From: Dermanyssus gallinae
Lineage: Eukaryota; Arthropoda; Arachnida; Mesostigmata; Dermanyssidae
NCBI GenBank assembly: GCA_003439945.1
Contig: QVRM01001764.1
Coordinates: 81,001 to 145,000, forward strand
Reading direction: 5' to 3'
DNA length: 64,000 nucleotides
Numbering within the stretch: the stretch's first letter is position 1; each line of letters starts with the position of its first letter. Under the pieces are notes generated by a model. The model made no database searches, had not been told where the DNA came from, and saw only the letters and a list, made by a program, of their open reading frames with translations. Shown here one piece after another: positions 46,046 to 57,110 of this stretch. Made by a program: the position numbers and the translations under genes.

Positions 46046-46732
46046 CATTCTTGAGGATGGCCTGGAGCGGCTGCGTCACTTTGTTGCTAGCTCCACTTGA
46101 GCTTTTCTTCATTCGAAATTGCGTACCGCTTTATCTGGTCCTGGGGCGGTAGAGTAGCTCGGAGGTTTAGTCGAGTCTCCGCTCTGGAATGATCGTTAAG
46201 ATATTCCTCCTCCATCTCGAGGACCGTCCGGCTTTCTACCAGGCGTTGGTTATCATGACCAGGTCACGGGTGTAAATTATCTATGCATTCTATTCGCTTG
46301 TTCATTTTAGCCGCTCACAACCACACGGCTTGCTAGTCGTATATTTACCTGTTTATTGTGTCTGTGCTGCATTGTTGAAGTTCACATAATGTTTTTGCTC
46401 AAGTTTGAATTTTGAAAATGATTTTGATGCTTTCAGCGCAAGAGGCCTCGGCACCGTTCCACGGCCCGACAACGCCAGCATCATATGTCCCAGTAAGAGG
46501 TAGGCTGCATGCTGAGTGGTAATGTAAAATAGTTCACAGATTTGCCTACGATTAGCCACCAATACGCATCCATACGGGAACCAAGACCTTAGGAGCCTTG
46601 ATCTGCTCATGCTCTGATGTTCGTTGTTCTAGACGTTCGTTTCCTAAGCTACTAGATGTGCTGATTGATTTTTATTCGCTTAATATGTGTACCTAAGCAC
46701 GCATGTCACGTTTTTATATTAGAGGGCAAGCG

Positions 46733-46772
<40 letters not shown>

Positions 46773-48590
46773 GGTGTTGCAGGAATATTTGAAGCGCGAT
46801 ATCTGGAACTGTAGAGCTCGTTAAAGCAGATGTTTTTTCCAATGGAACATGGTCTCTGAGAAGTCTTGTTTCGGAGTGAGAGTGAAATTACTACAATTTG
46901 TGACACTGGTGTTTTTGCCCGACATAGTCCTCTTAGACAGAAACTAAGCACACCGTCGTGTTCGTGATAAAATTCTGCTCCATCTGAGGGCATGTCCAGA
47001 TTAAATGCATGTAAAATGACTGTGTGGCGACGTTCACTACCGCCGACGTGTCGCGCGACAGCCGCAGCGCGTCATTTTTCATGCACTTAATCTGGACATC
47101 CCGGCGAAAAATCGAAATTACTCCGCAACCACAGCTCGCATGGACATATGTTTGGTACCAAAATGATCGTCATGAATTGTGCATTGGCCGAATATGCCCG
47201 TTTTGAGCGCTGTGAGTGGTTGTAGGGTTATGACTCTAAAGTATTTGGCGTGAACGCTAATAAATAACTTTATTTTTGGCGAATTCTCTTCTAAGCGACC
47301 ATGTCACGTCTTCTGACCGGCCTTGCATATTCTTCATTCTCGAGGATGGCCTGGAGCTGCTGTGTCACTTTGTTGCTAGCTCCTCCTTGAGCTTTTCTTC
47401 ATTCGAAATTGCGTACCGCTTTATCTGGTCCTGGGGCGGTAGAGTAGCTCGAAGGTTTAGTCGAGTGCCCGCTCTGGAATGATCGTTAAGATATTCCTCC
47501 TCCATCTCGAGGACCGTCCGGCTTTCTACCAGGCGTTGGTTATCATGACCAGGTCACGGGTGTAAATTATCTATGCATTCTATTCGCTTGTTCATTTTAG
47601 CCGCTCACAACCACACGGCTTGCTAGTCGTACATTTACCTGTTTATCGTGTCAGTGCTGCATTGTTGAAGCTCACATAATGTTTTTGCTCAAGTTTGAAT
47701 TTTGAAAATGATTTTGATGCTTTCAGCGCAAGAGGCCTCGGCACCGTTCCACGGCCCGACAACGCCAGCATCATATGTCCCAGTAAGAGGTAGGCTGCAT
47801 GCTGAATGGTAATGTAAAATAGTTCACAGATTTGCCTTCGATTAGCCACCAATACGCATCCATACGGGAGCCAAGACCTTAGGAGCCTTGATCTGCTCAT
47901 GCTCTGATGTTCGTTGTCCTAGACGTTCGTTTCCTAAGCTACTAGATGTGCTGATTGATTTTTATTCGCCTAATATGTGTACCTAAGCACGCATGTCACG
48001 TTTTTATATTAGAGGGCAAGCGTTATATATATATATATATATATATATATACAAGGTGTTGCAGGAATATTTGAAGCGCGATATGTGGAACTGTAGAGCT
48101 CGTTAAAGCAGATGTTTTTTCCAATAGAACATGGTCTCTGAGAAGTCTTGTTTCGGAGTGAGAATGAAATTACTACAATTTGTGACACTTGTGTTTTTGC
48201 CCGACATAGTCCTCTTAGACAGAAACTAAGCACACCGTCGTGTTTGTGATAAAATTCTGCTCCATCTGAGGGCTGATCCATCCAGATTAAACGCCGACGT
48301 GTCGCGCGACAGCCGCAGCGCGTCATTTTTCATGCACTTAATCTGGACATCCCGCCGAAAAAGCGAAATTACTCCGCCACCACAGCTCACATGGACATAT
48401 GTTTGGTACCAAAATGATCGTCATGAATTGCGCATTGGCTGAATATTGAGCGTTTTGAGCGCTGTGAGTGGTTGTAGGGTTATGACTCTAAAGTATTTGG
48501 CGTGAACGCTAATAAATAACTTTATTTTTGGCGAATTCTCTTCTAAGCGACCATGTCGCGTCTTCTGACCGGCCTTGCATATTCTTCAGA
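46046..48590. repeat. Tandem duplication, two units of about 1289 and 1256 bp
   Basis: Unit 1 is 46046-47334 and unit 2 is 47335-48590. For example GTTTATTGTGTC at 46351 corresponds to GTTTATCGTGTC at 47641. Identity looks very high over almost the whole unit, with small indels in the TA run and near 48280. The junction falls inside a fold-back DNA element, so only unit 2 keeps that element's right end. Confidence 0.9.
46770..46988 (+). mobile_element. Fold-back element, left arm only (duplicated copy)
   Basis: Copy of the left inverted arm found at 48052, starting CAGGGTGTTGCAGG directly after a (TA)n run. Its partner arm is missing because the tandem duplication ended inside the element. 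Confidence 0.75.
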
Positions 48591-48830
48591 TGGAGCAGAA
48601 TTTTATCACGAACACCACGGTGTGCTTAGTCTAAGAGGACTGGTTGTCTCGCAACATCACATTTTGTGCTCCTATGTCGGGCAAAAACACTAGTGTCACA
48701 AATTGTAGTAATTTCGCTCTCACTCCGAAACAAGACTTCTCAGAGACCATGTTCCATTGGAAAAAAAGATTTGCTTTAACGAGCTCTACAACTCTGTATA
48801 TCGCGCTTCAAATATTCCTGCAACACCCTG
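48052..48830. mobile_element. Non-autonomous DNA element with long inverted arms
   Basis: The arms are 48052-48269 and 48586-48830. They are inverted copies beginning CA(A/G)GGTGTTGCAGGAATATT and are flanked by TA on both sides. The right arm has about 32 extra bases in its middle. The interior encodes nothing recognisable. It is a MITE or fold-back type element inserted in a TA repeat. Confidence 0.8.
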
Positions 48831-48977
48831 TATATATATATACGTCTAGGCATATTAAACGGCACTGGTTGTATTTGCATTACGTCTCCGATGCTGATCT
48901 TGGACGGATGCTCAACCTGAACACGGTAACACCTGCCTTATTGTTGTGCGGGGGCTATTGTTCTTGAGTGAGGGCAG

Positions 48978-50393
48978 GCGCGGCGCGTGAAACAGCAACC
49001 ACGAGTCCGCAGGTCGAGTCGAATCCATTACAACCAACGGTGCAGAGCGTTCCTGAGCCTCAAGCGATAACTAAAGCGCTGATTCAGTCGCCGACGTCTG
49101 AACGCGAAGACGTCCAACGAAAGGTCGATAGCCCAAAGTGGAAGGCATGCGGACTGCGGCTGCACACTGTCCGTACGTCGTATCCGGTCAACCCCCACCA
49201 GCAGGACGCATCGACGCCGACCCCGCTTCGAGACTACGCAGCAGGCGGCGTCACTGCGGCGTTAGGCGATCTCGTCGATGTGGCTTCTCGACTCCGCCGA
49301 AGTTCGTACGCCAGCAATCATGGCCATGAGCGAAGTGCCACGAAGGCACTCTGTGGAGGCCGTCGAGCCTCGTCGGTGGCCAGGAGCTGCCACCGCACAT
49401 CACCGGCCTCTGCTAGAGGCAAGCGGCTTTTGGGCTCCGGCGAGAATTTATCAAGCCCTACGCTCGTGCGACGAATCATCATCAGAAAGTCGCCCACCAA
49501 AAAGCCACCTACCACCACCACGGCTGCAGATACAGATTCCCACGCCGTAGGCGATACCAGGCTGCGTTCGGATTGCCCATCTCCTGTGGCGCCGAAGCAA
49601 CGAGTGTCCTCGCCTAGGGGAGAACAGTCCAAAGGCCCGTATCTTAAGCTGGTGCTGGACGTAAGTAACACGTGCTCGAACTCGAGTCGACATTCTCGCT
49701 CCACCTCCGCTTCCGACTCCTCTTCCTCCGGCACTCGGAAAACGGTCCGAAACTCGGCAGGGCCTTCTGCGAAGGCTGGCCACCATCAGCTTAGCCGCCA
49801 TCAGCCGAGGAAGTCGCACAAGGCGAGAAGAGACCCGTCATCGTACACGTCAAGGCAGAAATCCGTACAGGGTCGAGCTGGTACGAAACGGTCTGAAAAG
49901 CGTAAGAATGCCAAGGCTAGGCGTAAGCCGGAGCCGCGAGTCGCCGATGATTCGCGCCCTTACCACCGGCAGCATCGTCTGCTGCTGCGGGCAACGTCCA
50001 AGAAGCCAAATAGTGAGACTCACACCTCGGACGGCGACCATCCAGCACGCAGACTGTCGCCAGACCGGAACGGACGATCGGATGGGAGGTACTCGCCGCT
50101 CGATGTGTCGCCGCGTACCCCCACGTCACTGTTGTCGTCCGAGTTCACGCTACCTCATTCGAGCAGTGCGCACACGATTTCTGTCGATCGTGAAAACGGC
50201 ACGTCAAAGGGGTACGGCTCGTCGGAATCGGCGCCGACACGAGACGCACTCGATCGAACTCCACCGAGGTATTCTTCGAGCTGGACAAGTACAGAGGATG
50301 ACGACGACGATACCGCTACTGTCGACGCGAGACTGTACGCTCTGTTCAAAGTTCTTCAAACTTCCATGTACTGCCATCTTGTAGAGAAGAACG
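48978..50393 (+). CDS. Gene B exon 5, disordered Ser/Arg-rich exon
   Basis: It is a 1416-base open exon. The acceptor AG at 48976-48977 leaves two bases that complete the Gly codon begun at 44810, giving LPANKLG then AARETATTSPQ. The composition is Ser/Arg/Lys rich: RIIIRKSPTKKPP, SRHSRSTSASDSSSSGTRK and KRSEKRKNAKARRKPEPR. It ends with an acidic run (TEDDDDDTATVD) and a helix-like segment RLYALFKVLQTSMYCHLVEK before the donor G|GTAAGC (phase 1). It is more GC-rich than flanking introns. No domain is recognised. Confidence 0.75.
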
Positions 50394-50416
50394 GTAAGCA
50401 GAATATATTATTTATA

Positions 50417-50452
50417 TAAATATATATATATATATATGAAAAATGGTAAGCA

Positions 50453-50508
<56 letters not shown>
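50417..50508. repeat. (TA)n microsatellites just after a splice donor
   Basis: Two TA runs are separated by an 18-base segment that repeats part of the exon/donor sequence (AATGGTAAGCAGAATATA), so the donor region itself has been duplicated into the intron. Confidence 0.85.
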
Positions 50509-50512
<4 letters not shown>

Positions 50513-50827
50513 TATCCTTACTCTAAATCAACAAATCTTAGAGAATATTGCTTCGATAGGAAATCAGTCGCTCTATGTAAACCCGCGACGAAGGAAAGTG
50601 TGGTGTTTAGAGCAGTTGTGCAAGCACCAACGCACAATTCGTTGCGTTCATGAAACTCTGCGTGTTTACGCACCAAATTACTGTAGCCGTGCACTGTAGA
50701 TCTTGTACAAAACCATTCATTATACTTAATATAGCTCAGACGGTTTTAATTTCTGCATATACATATCGCAAGCAGTACGATCTTCGCAACACTTTTTAAT
50801 GATTGAAAATAATTCAGACGGTATTAG

Positions 50828-50861
50828 TATATCCAAATATACATTGGTATATTTGGATATA
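50828..50861. other. Perfect 15-bp hairpin
   Basis: TATATCCAAATATAC and its exact complement around a 4-nt loop (50843-50846), in gene B intron 5. Confidence 0.8.
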
Positions 50862-51278
50862 TACCAAACCGGCAACAATTAAACCGGTTGAAATCTTAAC
50901 ACGCCGCTATAGGATAGCGTAGTAAGACATCGAGGGACGCGAATGAATGCCAGGCAATGTTGAGCGGACGGAAGATGACCGAGGAGAGTAGCAGGCAGAT
51001 CTAATCGATCCATCTAGTAATACATACAATGCAATACAAGGCTTGGCCTATTGGCGGAACTGCGTTTTCACTAATTCGTTCGAAAAATAATAGGTAACGG
51101 TAGTACCTCAACTTTGCATACATTTCCATATTTCCACACATTTACGTTTATATATATATATATATATATATTTATATGTGCAACCGGGGCAACAACTGTT
51201 CTGACCGAGGGTACAAAAATAAATAAGTGAAGGTCTAAATATATGCTACAAATACTCGTATGCATTGTACTGCGACAG

Positions 51279-51547
51279 ATCCGGATGTGGGTCTGCTGCA
51301 AGCTTGTGTGATTGAGCTCGATCAGCGGACAGGCGTTGTTGTAACGGCGGCTCCGCTTGACTCGAGCGCGTCGCACCGCGTTTGGAGCCGGGCGCTGGCG
51401 TATCTCGACGGGCGTAACGCCGTGACGGCTGTTCCCGCTTACGTTGCCGACCCGCTGTGCTGCAATTTCGGCCTGCGAACAATGGCCGTGCCGCTCGCCT
51501 ACGTGATCATTCCGTACAAGTTCGATGTCACCTCGAACCGAATCAAG
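51279..51547 (+). CDS. Gene B exon 6, GNAT-like region, first half
   Basis: The acceptor TGCGACAG is followed by two bases completing an Asp codon from exon 5. The product reads DVGLLQACVIELD, VVVTAAPLDSS, then VWSRALAYLDGRN, AVPAY and YVIIPYKF. From memory of GNAT acetyltransferases of the YitH/DUF1248 type, the ordered blocks W-x3-ALxxL-x-xRN, AVP and an aromatic strand are expected. The acetyl-CoA loop Q/R-x-x-G-x-G/A should sit just before VWSRAL but reads APLDSSASHR, so binding may be lost. The exon ends at AAG|GTTTGT, phase 0. Confidence 0.65.
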
Positions 51548-51774
51548 GTTTGTCCTCTCTCTCGTCCTCCGCAATCACAATGTAAACGTGGGCCTACCCC
51601 AGATCGTGCGCTACACTATAATATAGTTTTGCGTGCGTTGAATGCCGACGTGTAGATGATATCTACCGCTGTTGCAGGGTCAACGACGATGGCAACCGTA
51701 TGACCCATAGTCGCTAGCTTTAATTTTCGAGCTTTTAATAAGAACTTTGTCGACTCGAACGTTCTATCGATCGC

Positions 51775-51860
51775 CTGTCTAGAGCGGTTTTTGTGGACGT
51801 TGACTTGGTTGGTTGGAAATGTTGGCTGAGAGTCAGCCCGAAAGTGTTTTTCAGATTGCC
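51775..51860 (+). repeat. SINE family 2, tail fragment
   Basis: Contains GTGGACGTTGACTTGG and TTGGCTGAGAGTCAGCCCG, as in the copy at 30770. In gene B intron 6. Confidence 0.6.
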
Positions 51861-52450
51861 TATCTAGGCTCCGAACTCCGTAGTTAAGCACAACAAATGC
51901 ATCGGCGTTAAATTCTAACAAAATAGCTGTGTAACATTCACATTGACCGACTGCAAATTAAGAATGGCAAGGTAACCCTTTAACTGCTTTTAAAAGAGCA
52001 GTAAAAGTCTGCCACATGAATCATCATCACATTTATTTCACTCGTATTGCGTATGCATCTAACAACGATACATATATTGCTCTCAATTTGCCATTTGCTA
52101 ATAGAAATACGCAGGACTAGTTATTTTCCGCTTTGCATTGCAAAGGGTTGCCTAATACAAGGTCGCAGGACAATTGAATGAACAATGAACACAACTGTAT
52201 CGTATTTGCTTTGGCGTATATATCCAGCGTATATATGCGTATATACCCAGCCAGCATAGGTAGACTTTCAGACATTCCGTTACGCCGCTGTTAGGCACTG
52301 AGCAACACTCGAAACTCGAGGGGAAAGCCAAAACAAGTGACCACTTTAGCGTGTTCGTATTATTGTTTGTGTATCTGTCTGTGTGTGGATGTATCGGCTC
52401 GATTCCGACTGCTGTACCAATGAAAGGGGCTGCGAGTTTCCGCGTACAAG

Positions 52451-52721
52451 TCGAAGCACTTACATGCGTGGACCGCGTGGGACTCGGCTTCGTTGGGCTT
52501 CCAGCGAGCGGGCCTCCTGCCGTTTCTCGCCCGGCATGTCGACACGTTCCTGGCGCTACGGGGTGGCTCCGTGGTGGGCCACTGCATGATCGAACGCCTC
52601 GATGAGTTCTGTGCCGAAGCGGCCATCGTCCGGGAGCTGGTTGCCGAGAACGACGAGATCGCACTCAAGCTGCTCCGGCACGCTCGCAAACAGAAGCGAC
52701 TTCGGGGCAACAAACAAAAAG
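52451..52721 (+). CDS. Gene B exon 7, GNAT-like region, second half
   Basis: Two phase-0 acceptors are possible, AAG before 52451 or AAG before 52457, and both keep the frame. The product reads HLHAWTAWDSASLGFQRAG, LLPFLARHVDTFLALRGG, SVVGHCMIERLDEF, then VAENDEIALKLLRHARKQKR. The series xFxR-x2-FL, then LALR-x-G-x-VVG, then a D/EN-x-EIA-x-x-LL helix is what I expect of the C-terminal part of YitH-like GNAT proteins, which supports reading exons 6 and 7 together. The end is very basic. The donor is G|GTTTGC, phase 1. If unused, the frame stops at 52735. Confidence 0.65.
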
Positions 52722-52974
52722 GTTTGCGTTCATAGTTTGCCTGTTCGCGTAGTGAAAGGAGGAGCCTAAGGATATATTTCTCCCATAGCGCATACATTTC
52801 TTTCTTGCTGCTCCCGCTACATTGGCAAAACCGTGTTTCCAAGTTCTTGGTATTCGTAAGGTTGGGGGGTTGGTTAATCGAGGCCCGGCCAAGCGCTTGG
52901 ATTTTGGTTTTTGTGTTTTTTTTTTAGGTACCAGATAGATCGGATAGTTAAGCCTTGTGGTTTTTTTTAAAGCA

Positions 52975-53045
52975 GTGCGGAAGCAAACCCGTGGACGTTA
53001 GATGGACGTTGGCTGAGGGTCAACCCGAAAAAGCTTTTTTTTTAC
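52975..53045 (+). repeat. SINE family 2, tail fragment
   Basis: CCCGTGGACGTTAGATGG then GTTGGCTGAGGGTCAACCCG and a T-rich stretch. Confidence 0.6.
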
Positions 53046-53930
53046 ATAGAATCGGTGCATGCCAAAGCATACTGCAACCCATGTCATGATAAAACGAGAA
53101 ACGACAGCGTCGTGTCGTCTCAACGTGTCCATTGCAATCTCTTATCATTCCAAAGGATTTTCACCAGACTATCATACCACTCAACTTTCTTTTTTTCTGT
53201 TTTGTTTAGGCGCTGCGTCCTCCCTTCTGAATCCCTTGGTCGATGGCCCTTCTTTCACTCTTCATAACATTATTGAGGCCGGCGAGCTTTTTAAATAGGT
53301 CCCGTAGGGCTAAGCCAAGATCCCCTACCGTCTCACATATTAGACGCGCAGCCAGATTACGAGCAATCAATAACGCCTGTTGTCGTCGAAGGGCACGCCC
53401 ATGCCGCTGAAAAAGCACCTTGAAATCCGGATAAGATGAACTGACTTAGCCGGAAAGAGCCTTATGAAACCTACCAAAGCAGTGTGCCAACCTGAATAAT
53501 AGTATAGAGGCAACCTCAGTAATATTTTAGCCCCTCCGTCGTAAGTATAAGCCGGCCTCCGAGCAAGAAGAGGTGAGTGGCATGTGGTGTTATCCAGTAG
53601 CCGGGCTGTGGCGTACACACAACCATGTAGGTGTCTTTCAGGCTGCTTTTTCAGCTTTAGCGGCGTGTCCCCTTCGGCGACACAGAAACGTTTCGGAACA
53701 CTTGTAATCTGGCTGCGCATCTGCGGTCGTTGCTTCGACAGCGATATACTTTATCCTTGTTCCTCTAATGTTGTTCGTCTTTTTATGCTCGCCGTGTATG
53801 CTTGCCTTAAATATTCTGGCCCTGCTTACGTTAGCGGGAGTACTTTTGGGTGAAAGATGGAGTCAACAAATTAGCGGGAATGCTTTAGGGTGAAAGATAG
53901 TGAAAAACAAATTATTTATTCACGAGGTAG
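53046..53930. other. Unassigned intron sequence
   Basis: Two adjoining minus-strand open frames (53206-53418 and 53367-53720) are longer than expected by chance but have no recognised domain. They may be a decayed mobile element. Confidence 0.35.
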
Positions 53931-53939
53931 ACATGTGGA

Positions 53940-54400
53940 AATAATTTATGGAGCAACACATCTGGAAAATTCCTCCTTGGGCTTCGTTGGCACGTTTGCG
54001 TTTTTAAACGATAGCTTCGCTCAAGGTTTGGCATAAATCTGGCTGGATCACAGTGATACCGCGTTTAGTCTCTCCCTCCAAGTCTTGGCTAATCGTAGGT
54101 TTGTCGGCATACACTTTTGACAGCAAAAATCCCAGAGAAAGAAGTTCAAAGTCGTTAAATCGCAGCATCTACCGTTTCTGGTCGCCCAAACGGGACATTA
54201 AAGGACAAGGGAATACTAATATGAGTGAATAATATTATCTCGTGTAATATTGCGATTGTCCCATATGACGAGACAAGTGGCACCTTCCAGTCCTGTTGGA
54301 ACCACATGTCTGAGATCCGTACAATTCAATTGTGGAACTCAAAACTGGGAGTGATGCGCCGAAACTGTTCGTTCTTGCGCCTTCGAAGAAAAATAGTCCT
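53940..54400 (-). mobile_element. DDE transposase relic, Tc1/mariner superfamily type
   Basis: On the minus strand the sequence gives DLRHMWFQQDW (second Asp), SYGTIAILHE and, after frameshifts, DLTTLNFFLWDF (third Asp box, as in SPDLTPCDFFLWG), SKVYADKPTISQDLEGE and PDLCQTLSEAI. This is the C-terminal half of a transposase type common in insect genomes (HTH plus DDE_3). It is broken by stops and indels. Confidence 0.7.
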
Positions 54401-55068
54401 CCACGGATGCCTTCAGCCCACAATCGACACCCTAACACCCTACAGTGACACGTTAGGAATGCATTTTCTTTTCGTAAAACTTATGTGGATTTTTATCACT
54501 TCAGATTCGACAACTTTGCTTGTTCACAAAGCCATCAGCATGAAAAATGGGCCTTATCGTTAAATATGTTGTTGTTCAATTATCTAGGTTTCCATTCAAA
54601 TATGTGTCGATGATTTGGTAACAGCAATTGACCCGGACCCCTCAAAATGTTCGATTATTCGATTCACAGTTACAACACACTTAAAACATTGTCTACCAAC
54701 AATATACGAATGGTGACAATAAACTACAATTTTGGCCATAATGTTTAACGATTATAATGCGTTGTTATAGCGAATAATGGCATATGTTTCATATTGCCAG
54801 ACTGCCTATAATCAAGTAAAATAATTAAAGTTTGACTGTCAAAGCACAGCAGTAAAAATAGCGCACAATTTAAACGTTTTGTTTTTGCTGGGACACTCTG
54901 TATAATATGGGATGTGTCAATAACTGTAGACCATACCATATATTTCAGTAAATTTTCTATCTATTTCTCTCAAACACTACTTGTACTAAACTAGAAGCCC
55001 GAATGCACTTACGCATTGGCAGCTTGAACGAAGCAAGACAGAATAGATTGTTTGGTGATCTGTTGATC

Positions 55069-55103
<35 letters not shown>

Positions 55104-55335
55104 TGGTGCTAAGGGTTATAATATGTGCAAGTAATATAACATATTTGATGTATACAATCAGGTTTTAGTGTCTCTTTCTCTTTCTTTTCACTTGTGTGTG
55201 AACTTTCAACTGTGTTGTTTAGTTTTGTATAAGCAAGTATATATATATGGTGATTAGAATTATATTATATATACTTACCTGTGCTTTTGTTTTGCATAAA
55301 TACAATATCAGTTCATGATTGGCAATTTCTACGCT
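54401..55335. other. No feature apart from (TA)n at about 55076-55105
   Basis: AT-rich intron-like sequence with nothing else supported. Confidence 0.45.
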
Positions 55336-55339
55336 TTGA

Positions 55340-55715
55340 CAACCACATCTTATACGTTCGTAATCGGCTAAGATTCCTCTGCATGGCATGATAGCGTCTA
55401 AATGCACCCATCTTCACCGTGTTGTCGTTATTATTGCTATTTGTGTGCTGCTTGAACAGGTCTCGGCCTAGCAATCTGCTGCTGGCGTAATTCACAAGTT
55501 GTCCGCCAATTTGCCTCGTTGCTGGGTCGAGGAGAGCCGTACCGTCTGCTATACAGTCAACGAGAACCGTTCGCGCGGCCCCAAACACTTTGTGTCTACG
55601 GCTATCTATAGAGTCTTCCCAATCGCTGGCAGAGCTTAGCAGCCACTCGTCTTCCAGGGGCCCAGGCCCTGCTCGTCCAAAGAAACAATTCCGCGGCGAT
55701 TTAGCGGCGCTTTGA
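55340..55715 (-). CDS. Unidentified minus-strand candidate exon
   Basis: An open stretch of about 120 codons has protein-like composition: CFFGRAGPGPLEDEWLLS, SASDWEDSIDSRR, HKVFGAARTVLVDCIADG, ATRQIGGQLVNYAS and GRDLFKQH. A possible donor ACG|GTGAAG lies near 55415. It is more GC-rich than its surroundings. No family is recognised. It lies antisense inside the large gap between gene B exon 7 and the candidate exon at 60233, so it could be part of a different gene on the minus strand. Confidence 0.35.
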
Positions 55716-57110
55716 CAATATATCAATCAACCATCGTTGCGCGTTTACTATCCTTGGATCCTATCCGAATATGTCAATCAACATACTTAGGACAGCAGGC
55801 CACTACCACGACGTGTGTGTGTATATTTATGTGAGCGTAGATGCGTGCAAGCATACTGACAAACGTTTGACCCGATTGCTTTCTCAGAGCTTCCTTCTCC
55901 GAGTTCTCTTCTCTCTTTAGAAAGGCTTTAGAAGGGCTGGTCTAGTTGAGAGCAACTCTGACTTAATCTTCACGTTTCACGGCAGCAAAGCATGAGCGTC
56001 CCTTTCGACTTTTTTGCTGGCTCAAGGGCCACTGCGTAGGAATGCACCAGAGCATTTAAAGGGGCGTCTTTTTCTCGTAGACGATAAGTCGATAAATCTT
56101 CTCTTGAGTCAGGCAAGAATAGCTACAGCAAAGTTCATCACCTTCACAAGGTGGACAAACTTGAACTTGAAGACCAGAGAGTCAAGTGGAGGAAACACAT
56201 GAGAAAATCTTAGTTCAGAACATCAGTCAGTACTGCTGTTTCACGCGCACACCCACACGTCTAACTGGACACACGTCTGGTAGTCTGGCATGTATGCTTA
56301 GTGACAGACATGTCCCTCGTTGTTTAGAATATGGTGATCCAAGGATGATGATGCAAGGATAATAAAGCTTATTAGAAGTGTCGATAGCAAGTACCTTTAT
56401 TCGAAGAACGATATAAAGGCTGCCCAAACCCATATAGTCAATATTTTAGGGGATCGTAGAATCGTTACAATAAGTTAAAATAAAATCTTTAAACTATCAT
56501 TAAAAGAGCTCGTTACAATAAATAGTATTTCATATGGAATGGGGCCGGACAAACATTGTTGCTTTTGTTTAAAAGTGGCAGTGAAATAATGGACATTTGT
56601 TCTTTAAGTTATGTAGCTGGTCGAACGTCGCTTTTTACAAGTTTTGCAAGTGTATAATTGCAAGAGAGTGATTTGTTCGATATGAAGCATGGTCGGATGT
56701 AATCGGAAGAAGCTTGTTTCTTTTTCTTGTGACATGTATTTTATCATTATTATATCAACGTTGACAAGAAAAATGGTGGTGGCATTAATATAAGTTCGAG
56801 AAAAACACAATATAATAAGATGTCTTTTTTTTATTAACGTTCAATAACTTGAACATTTATCATTGAGGTAAACTAACAGAATTTTCTGGCAAACTCACTT
56901 TGTATTGATTATTTTATTTTTTATCTCATGGTGGTTGGATTCGTAATTGTGCAGTAAGTATTGTTAGGCCAAATAGTATAGTTATAATATTTGACCTAAT
57001 TAACCGTGTCCACTGTGGCAAAAATACGAGCTCTCCTGCCACGTAAGTGTGTAGTTGTCTAAATGATAATCACTCACGGCACAGAGAAGACAGACTATAG
57101 GCATAACTTA
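55716..57110. other. No recognisable feature
   Basis: AT-rich. No gene, repeat or RNA supported. Confidence 0.45.

Noticed and set aside
49318..50129. Minus-strand ORFs opposite gene B exon 5
   Set aside because: Shadow frames of a GC-rich coding exon.
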